Source of the DNA: Streptomyces flaveus
Lineage (GTDB): Bacteria > Actinomycetota > Actinomycetes > Streptomycetales > Streptomycetaceae
Reading direction: 5' to 3'
NCBI RefSeq assembly: GCF_014647675.1
Contig: NZ_BMPQ01000001.1
Span: 469,089-533,088 of the forward strand
Length of the DNA: 64,000 nt
Positions within the stretch are counted from its first letter, which is position 1. Each line of letters begins with the position of its first letter. The notes under the pieces are model-generated. The model did not search any database. It was not told where the DNA came from and saw only the letters and a list, made by a program, of their open reading frames with translations. This document shows, one piece after another, positions 57,523-64,000 of this stretch. The translations under genes were made by a program, and so were the position numbers.

Positions 57523-57736
57523 GCGCATCATCCCGGACTCATCCACGATGAACGGCTGGCGCAAGTCGTCGTACAGCGGCAATGAATCCGGCAGCTGCCT
57601 CGAAGTCCTCGACACCCACCCCTCAGGCGTCCCCGTCCGCGACTCCAAAACCCCCCACGGCCCGGCACTGCTCTTCGCGGTGGGCGATTGGTCGGCGTTC
57701 GTCACAGCCGTCAAGAGCGGCGAGTTCCCAGCCTGA
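57515..57736 (+). CDS. DUF397 partner protein
   Basis: A 73-residue DUF397 protein (NGWRKSSYSGNESGSCLEVL, then VPVRDSKTPHGPALLF and WSAFVTAVKSGEF). ATG 57515 lies within the XRE gene end (8-base overlap), so the two are translationally coupled. DUF397 proteins such as BldB-locus-type or WhiJ partners modulate the XRE protein. Confidence 0.9.
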   Translation: MTERIIPDSSTMNGWRKSSYSGNESGSCLEVLDTHPSGVPVRDSKTPHGPALLFAVGDWSAFVTAVKSGEFPA

Positions 57737-57762
57737 GGGGCCCGGCGGAGCAGTGCCCCTAG

Positions 57763-57858
57763 CAAAAAGGGTGAGCACTTCTCCCCGCAGTGTTCAAACA
57801 CCGCTCGTTTGAGTGCACAAAGGACATCAAGGCCCCGTGTGTTCACGCTTTTCGCACC
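57763..57858 (+). repeat. 96-bp repeat with inverted ends, copy 2
   Basis: It starts CAAAAAGGGTGAGCA and ends TGTTCACGCTTTTCGCACC, with TGTTCAAACACCGCTCGTTT inside. It matches copy 1 at 55157 in length, orientation and core (CCGCTCGTTTGAG). The last 19 bases are identical. It lies immediately upstream of the TetR gene, so it holds that gene's promoter region. Confidence 0.75.
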
Positions 57859-57867
57859 ATAGGGGCC

Positions 57868-58479
57868 ATGAGCCCGCAGTTCAGACTCGAGCGCAATCCG
57901 TACAGCTCGGGACACGTGATCACCACCGTACGCACGCTGATGCGTACCGGCGGCCTGGACGTACCCCTGGCCGCCATCGCCCGCAGCTGTGGCACGTCGC
58001 GCAACTTCCTCTACGCCAACTGGAAGTCCGCCTCCAAACTGCACCAGCTCGCGCTCAAAGCCGAACTCGCGCACGCTTTTGACGAGGCACAACGCACCAG
58101 CCCCAGCGACGGCACCACTCAGGGGATCATCGACCACCTGACCCGCGTGACGCGTGTCGTCCGCCGCCATCCGACCACGGCCGCGATCGCCCGCTCCTCC
58201 CCCAAGGCGCTCGCAGCGGCGCACACGGCGATCGAGGGCCCGCTGGTGGAGGTCGCGACGGAACGGATCGGCGATCTGCTCTACCCGCTCCTCCCGCACG
58301 GCGGGGTCTGGGGCGATCTCGCACTGAAGTCCAAGTCGTGGAAGATCCTCTGGGTCGCCCGCCCCGCCGCTCTCTGCCCCGAAGCAGTCGGCGACCAGCG
58401 CTGGGAGGACACTCTGGACGGCGCCTTCACCGAGCTGCTGCGTGATCTGCTCTCCTCCTGGCCTCCCGCCGTTCAGTAA
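57868..58479 (+). CDS. TetR-family transcriptional regulator
   Basis: A 203-residue regulator with an N-terminal helix-turn-helix (GLDVPLAAIARSCGTSRNFL, then YANWKSASKLHQLALKAEL) and a helical ligand domain. ATG 57868 is used; the longer frame would run through the 96-bp repeat. The ribosome binding site (AGGGG) is very close to the ATG. No operator or target is obvious; the repeat immediately upstream is a candidate site. Confidence 0.82.
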   Translation: MSPQFRLERNPYSSGHVITTVRTLMRTGGLDVPLAAIARSCGTSRNFLYANWKSASKLHQLALKAELAHAFDEAQRTSPSDGTTQGIIDHLTRVTRVVRRHPTTAAIARSSPKALAAAHTAIEGPLVEVATERIGDLLYPLLPHGGVWGDLALKSKSWKILWVARPAALCPEAVGDQRWEDTLDGAFTELLRDLLSSWPPAVQ

Positions 58480-58501
58480 CAGCCTGACGCGTCAACCGGT
58501 C

Positions 58502-59350
58502 CTAGGGACGTAGGTCCTTGTGGATCGCCCGCGCCACGCCCTGGATCGTGGTGATGCCGTAGTTCATCGTGCTGTTGCCGTGGGTGAGGACGGAGATCAT
58601 GTAGTCGCGGCCGCCGCCCTTGAACGTACCGACGCTGTGGACGCGCCAGCCGTGCGTGGACCGTGACAGCCAGCCGTTCTTGACGTGCACGGACACGGAG
58701 GAGGGCGCCCCCGCCGGCGTACCCCATCTCTGCGAGGAGATGACCCTCCCCATCAACTTCGATATGTACGCACGGGAGTTGTCGCTCAGGACGGAGTTCC
58801 TCGCGGTGACGAGGGCGAGCAGCTTCTGCTCGTCGCGGACGGTGATCTGGGTGAGTCCCCAGTAGCCGTTCGCGCCGGGCTTGGTCTGGGTCATCCCGGC
58901 GGCGGCGAGGAAGCCCTTCACCTTGGTCACGCCCAGCTGCCTCCAGAGCGTGCTGGTCGCGGAGTTGTCCGACTTAGTGATCATGGCGGTGGCGAGTTCG
59001 GTCTCGCGCTGCGTGAGATACCGGCCCTGCCTCCTCGCGTCCCACAGCAGCGTGGCGAGCACGGTCACCTTCACGACGCTGGCCGAGTCGTACGCCGAAC
59101 TCGCCCGCAGCGTGCAGGTCGTCCGGGTCGTACGGTCGTAGAGACCGACGGCGATCGTGCCGTTGCGGTTCGCGAGGGCAGTGGTGATGTCCCTCTGCAA
59201 CTTGGCGGCCAGGCCCGCCTGGCCGGACGTACAACTGACCTGCGGCGTCGCCGCAACGGCGGGTCCCGCCCCCGCCACGAACGGCATGAGCACCCCCGCT
59301 CCGAGCCCTGCGCACAGCACACGGGTACGCCTGGATATCCGGTGAGTCAT
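58502..59350 (-). CDS. secreted class A beta-lactamase-like serine hydrolase
   Basis: A 282-residue exported protein with a signal peptide (VLCAGLGAGVLMPFVAGAGP). The catalytic set is S91-V-V-K94, the S127-D-N129 loop in TKSDNSA, and K224-N-G226 in place of KTG. A clear omega-loop glutamate (Glu166 of class A enzymes) is not seen, which argues for a DD-peptidase-like or non-lactamase function. Two to three cysteines suggest a disulfide. ATG 59350. Confidence 0.8.
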   Translation of the reverse strand: MTHRISRRTRVLCAGLGAGVLMPFVAGAGPAVAATPQVSCTSGQAGLAAKLQRDITTALANRNGTIAVGLYDRTTRTTCTLRASSAYDSASVVKVTVLATLLWDARRQGRYLTQRETELATAMITKSDNSATSTLWRQLGVTKVKGFLAAAGMTQTKPGANGYWGLTQITVRDEQKLLALVTARNSVLSDNSRAYISKLMGRVISSQRWGTPAGAPSSVSVHVKNGWLSRSTHGWRVHSVGTFKGGGRDYMISVLTHGNSTMNYGITTIQGVARAIHKDLRP

Positions 59351-59775
59351 GGAGTGCTTCCCATCCCCTTGAAGCAGAACGAGCGCGCTTCAGCGCACTC
59401 GCCTTCTCTGACTCATTGAAGTGGCCGAAAGTTGTACACACGTTTCCCGCACAAAAGTTCTTAGCGGTGAAGGGTCCACATGCCCGCCGAGACTGGAGGT
59501 CAGTTGCCGGACCATCGGCGGCCCACGCCGTACCGCCGGACGTGTCCGACGTCAACTAGAGCAAACCCTCCACGACTTGGGGAAAACCCTCGCGCAACGC
59601 CAGTAGCTGCTTTCGATTTCAGAACGTCACACAAACGCCTCGTCCCGGTTACGCCGCGAGCCCCTCCCCCGTGCCACTCTCCCGATTGACCAAGTGGTCA
59701 ACACGCGTAGAACTCAGGCCCTTTGAGCCGGACACCGCGTTCCACGCGTGCCGTCCCCGGGAAAGGACACCCCCC
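59351..59775. other. gene-free promoter region with a 16-bp palindrome
   Basis: No gene is seen. TTGACCA-AG-TGGTCAA at 59686-59701 is a symmetric site 75 bases before the endonuclease start and may be an operator for a dimeric regulator. The stretch also holds the divergent promoter of the serine hydrolase. Confidence 0.55.
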
Positions 59776-60591
59776 ATGTCCGTTGCGCAGACAGGCAGAC
59801 GAATACGCGGCTGGAAGCCGCTCGCGCTGACCGCCGCCGCAGTACTCCTCGGAATCACCCTGCCGACCGCCGCCGCGAGCCCCGCCGTGGCCACCACCAC
59901 CGCGTACGACGACACGTACTACCAGGACGCGATCGGCAAGACGGGCCCGGCCCTGAAGGACTCGCTGCACACGATCATCAGCGACCAGACCCGGATCTCG
60001 TACTCCGCGGTCTGGAACGCCCTCAAGGCCACGGACCAGGACCCGAACAACAGCAACAACGTGATCCTGCTCTACACCGGCACCTCCCGCAGCAAGTCCC
60101 TCAACGGCGGCAGCACCGGCAACTGGAACCGCGAGCACGTCTGGGCCCAGTCCCACGGCGACTTCGGCACCTCGGCAGGCCCCGGCACCGACCTGCACCA
60201 CCTGCGCCCCGAGGACGTGCAGATCAACAGCATCCGCGGCAACAAGGACTTCGACAACGGCGGCAGCGCGGTCAGCGGCGCGGCCGGCAACTACACCGAC
60301 TCGAACTCCTTCGAGCCGCGCGACGCCGTCAAGGGCGATGTGGCCCGCATGATCCTCTACATGGCCGTCCGCTACGAGGGCGACGACAGCTGGGCGGACC
60401 TGGAGCCCAACGACTCGGTCTCCAACGGCAGTTCCCCGTACCACGGCCGCCTCTCGGTCCTGAAGCAGTGGAACGACGAGGACCCGCCGAGCGCCTTCGA
60501 GGAGAACCGCAACGAGATCATCTACGACACCTACCAGCACAACCGCAACCCGTTCATCGACCACCCGGAGTGGGTCGAGGCGATCTGGTAG
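59776..60591 (+). CDS. secreted endonuclease I family nuclease
   Basis: A 271-residue exported nuclease. The signal peptide (LALTAAAVLLGITLPTAAAS) is followed by the endonuclease I core: WNREHVWAQSHGDFG with the active-site histidine region, then DLHHLRPEDVQINSIRGNK and GDVARMILYMAVRYEGD. It cuts DNA outside the cell, often for nutrient recovery. ATG 59776 has AAAGGA 8 bases upstream. It is followed by its own terminator. Confidence 0.92.
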   Translation: MSVAQTGRRIRGWKPLALTAAAVLLGITLPTAAASPAVATTTAYDDTYYQDAIGKTGPALKDSLHTIISDQTRISYSAVWNALKATDQDPNNSNNVILLYTGTSRSKSLNGGSTGNWNREHVWAQSHGDFGTSAGPGTDLHHLRPEDVQINSIRGNKDFDNGGSAVSGAAGNYTDSNSFEPRDAVKGDVARMILYMAVRYEGDDSWADLEPNDSVSNGSSPYHGRLSVLKQWNDEDPPSAFEENRNEIIYDTYQHNRNPFIDHPEWVEAIW

Positions 60592-60625
60592 CACATCCGG
60601 CCTGGCAGCACACCGCGCAGAGGCT

Positions 60626-60653
60626 CGAACTCCCCGGGTTACCGGGGAGTTCG
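60626..60653 (+). terminator. 12-bp hairpin with GTTA loop after the nuclease gene
   Basis: CGAACTCCCCGG at 60626-60637 pairs with CCGGGGAGTTCG at 60642-60653, 35 bases past the nuclease stop. Confidence 0.85.
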
Positions 60654-60782
60654 GTTCAAGCCAAGCTTACAAATGAACAATGAATGTCTTCAGGTCGAAC
60701 AACCGGTGACCTACCGCCCGAGTCTCATCCCATGAAGGCGCGTCCCCGACGCGCCGAAAGGACCGACTCGAAAGGCACATGC

Positions 60783-62295
60783 ATGTCCCGAGCACGACGC
60801 AGAACCCCCACCGCCCGGCTGACCGCCCCCGTGGCCGCCGCGGCGCTGCTCGCCGGAGGGATCAGCACCCTGGCCCTCACCGGGGCCTCCGCCCATGCCG
60901 CCCAGGCCGCCCCCACGGCCGAATCGGCGGACGTTGACGTACAGGACGACTTAAACGGAGACGGCTACGCCGACCTGGTCGTCGGCGCACCGAACGCCAC
61001 GATCTCCGGCGCGGCCAAGGCCGGCTACGTGGCCGTCACATACGGCTCGCCCAACGGCCTCTCCGCCACCAACAAGAAGCTCATCAGCCGCTCCACCAGC
61101 GGCGTCCCGGGCTCCGCCACCGCCGACCAGCGCTTCGGGTCCACGTTCGCCAAGGGCGACCTGGACGGCGACGGCTACGGCGACCTCGTGATCGCGGGCG
61201 GCACCGCGGGCTCCGTCATCCTGTGGGGCTCCCCCTCGGGCCTCACCGGCGGCACGAACATCGCCGGATACGGGGCCGCCCCCCCAGGCCGGTGACTTCG
61301 ACGGGGACGGCACGACGGACCTGGCCTTGTTCTCCAAGCAGGACGTCGGCGGCGACGACCCCGAGGGCGCCCCGGCCACCTTGTGGAAGGGCCCGGTCAC
61401 ACGCACCGGAAAGCCCGCCGCCACCCTGAACATCCTCGACAAGTCCGAATGGTGGGGCTACGAGGCGGACGACGCCTCATGCGTCACCAACGGCGGCTGC
61501 GAGGACGGCCCCGACTCGATCACCGGACCTGTCGTCTCCGGCCAGGTCGGCGACGTCAACGGCGACGGCAAGGACGACATCGTCCAGTGGAACTACACCG
61601 GCGACGGCACCTGGGGCAACCGGCTGCTGTACGGCGGCAGTTCGGGCTTCACCACCGAGTGGGCACCCGGAGAAACCGCGGGCGGCGCCGCGCCGGGCAC
61701 CGGCGTGGGTGACGTGAACGGCGACGGCTTCGACGACGTGGTGGTCGGCGCCGACGACTGGTCCGAGCAGGTCCGCGTCGCCTACGGCTCGGCCTCCGGC
61801 CTGTCCAGCTCCAACACCCAGAGCTTCGACCAGAGCCTGCCCGGCTTCCACGGCGCCCAGGAATCCGGCGACGATGTCGGCTCCGCGGTCTCGGTCGCCG
61901 ACGTCACCGGCGACGGCTACGCGGACATCGCGCTCGGCATCTCCGGCGAGGACTTCAGCGGCCTCACCAACGCCGGTTCGTTCGCCCTGGTGCCCGGCTC
62001 GGCCTCCGGCGTCACGGGCACGGGAACCCAGGTGTTCCACCAGAACACCTCCGGTGTGCCCGGAGTGGCCGAGACGAACGACAGGTTCGGCGCGACCACC
62101 GCGCTCCTGGACGTCAACGGCAACGGCTACCGCGACCTCGCCGTGGCCTCCACGGCAGAGAACAGCGACAACGGCGCCGTCTGGCTCCTGCGCGGCAGGA
62201 CCACCGGTCTCACCACCACGTCCGCCATCGCCTTCGGCGGCAAGGACCTGTCCGCGCCCTACACGGACGCACTGTTCGGCTCGGCGCTCCGTTGA
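60783..62295 (+). pseudogene. FG-GAP repeat (integrin-like) secreted protein, frameshifted
   Basis: One protein is readable in two frames. The first frame (60783-61295) has a signal peptide (TAPVAAAALLAGGISTLALT) and FG-GAP repeats (DLNGDGYADLVVGAP, DLDGDGYGDLVIAG). The second frame, about 61286-62295, continues with GDFDGDGTTDLALF, GDVNGDGKDDIVQW and GDVNGDGFDDVVVGADDWSE, ending FGSALR. Removing one C from the run of seven at 61279-61285 joins the frames exactly (GYGAAPQAGDFDGDG). FG-GAP repeats form calcium-binding beta-propellers. The break is a real mutation, a phase-variable run or a sequencing error. Confidence 0.85.
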
Positions 62296-62312
62296 GCGAC
62301 TGAGCGGATTGG

Positions 62313-63803
62313 TCACTCCTGCCTCAACGCGAACCACAGCTCCATCCGTACGTCCGGATCGTCGAGGTCCATGTCCAGAAGGGCCGCACACCGCGCGACC
62401 CGCTGCCGCACCGTGTTCCGGTGCACGGACAGGGCGACCGCCGTGCGGTCCCAACTGCCGTGCAGGGAAAGCCAGGTGCGGAGGGTCTCGGGGAGAGCCG
62501 GGTTCGTGGCGATCGGGGCGAGGAGCGTACGGGCGTGAGCCTCGGCCTCGGCCGACGGAATCAGACCGGCCAGGCCGGGGTGTTCGCTGTGGCGGACCAG
62601 GGGCGTACGGCTGGCCCGCGCGCGAGCCAGCGCGCGGGCGGCCTGCATGTCGGCGGTAGCCCACTCCTGCGGACCGACGGCCGAGCTGACCCCGCACATC
62701 CAGCCGGACTGCGGGACCGGCTCACGCTCGGCGGGCACGAGGACGCGTACGACCTCCCCGTCCACGTCCAGGTCAACAAGCGCCGAGCCGAGTGCCGCCC
62801 CCAGCGCGGACGCGGCGACGGCGTCCGGAGCAGCGGGGCCGTCCGGACACGCGTGCACCACGACCCACCGCTTCCCGCCCAGAAGATGCGCCACGTCCTC
62901 GGGCGCGGCGCCCAGCAGCAGTCGTACGAGAGCCGAGGAGCGAGCCGCACCGGTACCGCTCTGGTGCTCGCCGGTGAGGAGGGACAGGAGTACGGCGGCG
63001 ACGGAGGCGATGGTGTGGTCGCCGGGTTCGCGCCGGGGCGCCGCCACTGCGAGCACGAACCTCTGCTCCGTACCGAGGGCGTACGCGGCGAGGTGGGTGC
63101 CGTCCACGGTGTCGGTGGCGGAGGAGGGGGCAGGCGTGAGCGTGGCACCGGGGCCCTCGACCGGCCGTACGATCGCCGCCAGCTCGGCCAGCGCGCCACT
63201 CGCTCCCGGCCCCAACTCCCGCCCCGCTACCGCGACTTCCGCCCCGTCGGTGCCGTACAGCACCGCCCGGCCGCCCACCCGCTGAGCCAGTTGCCGCAGG
63301 ACCGACGGCACCGGGTCCTGCCGGGAGGCTGCCGCGGCCAGGCTCTGCTGGGCCTCGGTCACGCGGCGCAGCTCCGCGTGCCGGGCCTGGGCCATGAGCT
63401 GCCAGACCGCCCGGGCCACGCCCGAGAAGGTGGTCTGCGGCGGGACCTCGACCAGCGGCAGCTCGTACGCCTCGCAGGCCGCGACCAGCGCCCGCGGCAC
63501 CGTGTCGTGCACCGGCGCCACCCCGAAGCCGAGGGCTGCGCCGCCCGCCGCGACGATCCGGGACACGTAGTCCTCGAAGTAGGTGCCAGAGCCCGCCGCC
63601 TCCGGGATGTGCACCCCGGCCGTCAGCAGCAGCTCGCCGCCCAGTAGGTACGGGTACGGGTCCGCCATCTCCGAGGTGTGCGCCCAGTGGATGACGAGGT
63701 CCGGATCGGTCGGCCCGGCGATCTGGCGGAGGGCGAGGTCCTCGCGGGCCAGGAGGGCCGCCAGTGGGACCGGTGGGGTGGGAGGGACGGCGGGGTCCGG
63801 CAT
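62313..63803 (-). CDS. PucR-family transcriptional regulator
   Basis: A 496-residue regulator with an N-terminal PucR purine-catabolism domain (VPLAALLAREDLALRQIAGP, then HWAHTSEMADPYPYLLGGEL). Its C-terminal helix-turn-helix is of the PucR/CdaR type (LSLHGSWDRTAVALSVHRNT, then VRQRVARCAALLDMDLDDPD). ATG 63803 (GGAGGG upstream) is preferred over the GTG at 63821. It is divergent from a sodium:solute symporter gene that it may control, which suits a nucleobase or related uptake system. Confidence 0.9.
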   Translation of the reverse strand: MPDPAVPPTPPVPLAALLAREDLALRQIAGPTDPDLVIHWAHTSEMADPYPYLLGGELLLTAGVHIPEAAGSGTYFEDYVSRIVAAGGAALGFGVAPVHDTVPRALVAACEAYELPLVEVPPQTTFSGVARAVWQLMAQARHAELRRVTEAQQSLAAAASRQDPVPSVLRQLAQRVGGRAVLYGTDGAEVAVAGRELGPGASGALAELAAIVRPVEGPGATLTPAPSSATDTVDGTHLAAYALGTEQRFVLAVAAPRREPGDHTIASVAAVLLSLLTGEHQSGTGAARSSALVRLLLGAAPEDVAHLLGGKRWVVVHACPDGPAAPDAVAASALGAALGSALVDLDVDGEVVRVLVPAEREPVPQSGWMCGVSSAVGPQEWATADMQAARALARARASRTPLVRHSEHPGLAGLIPSAEAEAHARTLLAPIATNPALPETLRTWLSLHGSWDRTAVALSVHRNTVRQRVARCAALLDMDLDDPDVRMELWFALRQE

Positions 63804-63925
63804 GGTGGACGTTCCCTCCACTCAAGGCGGCTCGAATGGATGAAACGTACACTTCGCAGCCGCTTTCCGGCCACCTAGTGTCGTTGCTCGTCACCCGCAG
63901 GCGACACCGAGTGAAGGAGGGCCCC

Positions 63926-64000
63926 GTGGCCGTCGACTACGCAGTGATCGTCGTCTATCTGGCAGGCATGCTGGCCATGGGCTGGTGGGGTATGCGCCGC
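63926..64000 (+). CDS. sodium:solute symporter, 5' end only
   Basis: GTG 63926 has GAAGGAGG 5-6 bases upstream. The frame reads MAVDYAVIVVYLAGMLAMGW then WGMRR and runs off the window. This is the first membrane helix of the SSS sodium:solute symporter family (AVIVVYLAGMLAMGWW). It is divergent from the PucR regulator and is probably its target. Confidence 0.8.
   Translation, partial: MAVDYAVIVVYLAGMLAMGWWGMRR

Overview
This 64 kb window is high-GC actinobacterial DNA and almost certainly a Streptomyces chromosome. The evidence is a chaplin gene, many Tat and lipoprotein signals, GTG starts, a WhiJ-like XRE/DUF397 pair, and copies of a short intergenic repeat (core GTCGCGCAGTTCCCCGCGCC). I see no tRNA, rRNA, CRISPR array, prophage or large biosynthetic cluster. 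The content is core metabolism, exported hydrolases, transport and regulation, with a notable number of decaying genes.

Layout. 0-3 kb is a surface and decay zone: a chaplin, a melC1/melC2 (tyrosinase) deletion-fusion remnant, a small secreted protein, and an IS630-type reading frame that has lost its catalytic domain. 3.3-10.2 kb holds an acyl-CoA synthetase, a Tat-exported GH2 beta-galactosidase and a vWA lipoprotein. 10.4-15 kb holds a primase/polymerase-like protein with an amber codon in front of a membrane segment, then an ABC permease translationally coupled to a protein that fuses an S15-like alpha/beta hydrolase to an ABC ATPase. 15.2-19.4 kb is an inositol catabolism operon (mmsA, iolD) whose iolB is a multiply broken pseudogene. 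19.5-22.8 kb has a small HTH gene, a large inverted-repeat region and a copper operon (copZ-copA behind a CsoR-like operator). 23.2-28.4 kb has an intrinsic terminator with no obvious gene before it, citrate synthase, RecD2 helicase, the tail of a sugar-binding protein, and ribokinase.

28.4-34.6 kb carries small secreted proteins, an ArsR-like regulator, a beta-lactamase-fold lipoprotein, an MBL hydrolase and a truncated aminoglycoside-phosphotransferase-like gene. 34.6-39.3 kb is a sugar catabolic operon (TIM-barrel isomerase, DUF993, Gfo/Idh/MocA dehydrogenase) opposite a LacI regulator with a LacI-type operator between them. An IS200/IS605-type end or omega-RNA remnant is inserted inside this operon. 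39.5-45 kb has a MarR-GNAT fusion, a second sugar isomerase, a membrane protein, and a coupled pair made of a Tat-exported FAD amine oxidase and a secreted RidA-like protein. 45.3-54 kb has a GH3 hexosaminidase, a lipoprotein, an S28-type aminopeptidase and a 1240-residue double ABC exporter. 54-64 kb has a phytase-like esterase, an atypical phosphotransferase, the XRE/DUF397 pair, a TetR regulator, a serine beta-lactamase-like protein, a secreted endonuclease I, an FG-GAP protein interrupted by a frameshift, a PucR regulator, and the start of a sodium:solute symporter.

The items most worth checking are the S15-hydrolase/ABC-ATPase fusion, the amber-interrupted membrane tail, two 96-bp repeats with inverted ends near 55.2 and 57.8 kb, the orphan IS605/omega-RNA-like element, the secreted oxidase/RidA pair, and the set of pseudogenes (mel, iolB, APH, FG-GAP). 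All functions are assigned by reading motifs; no database search was run.
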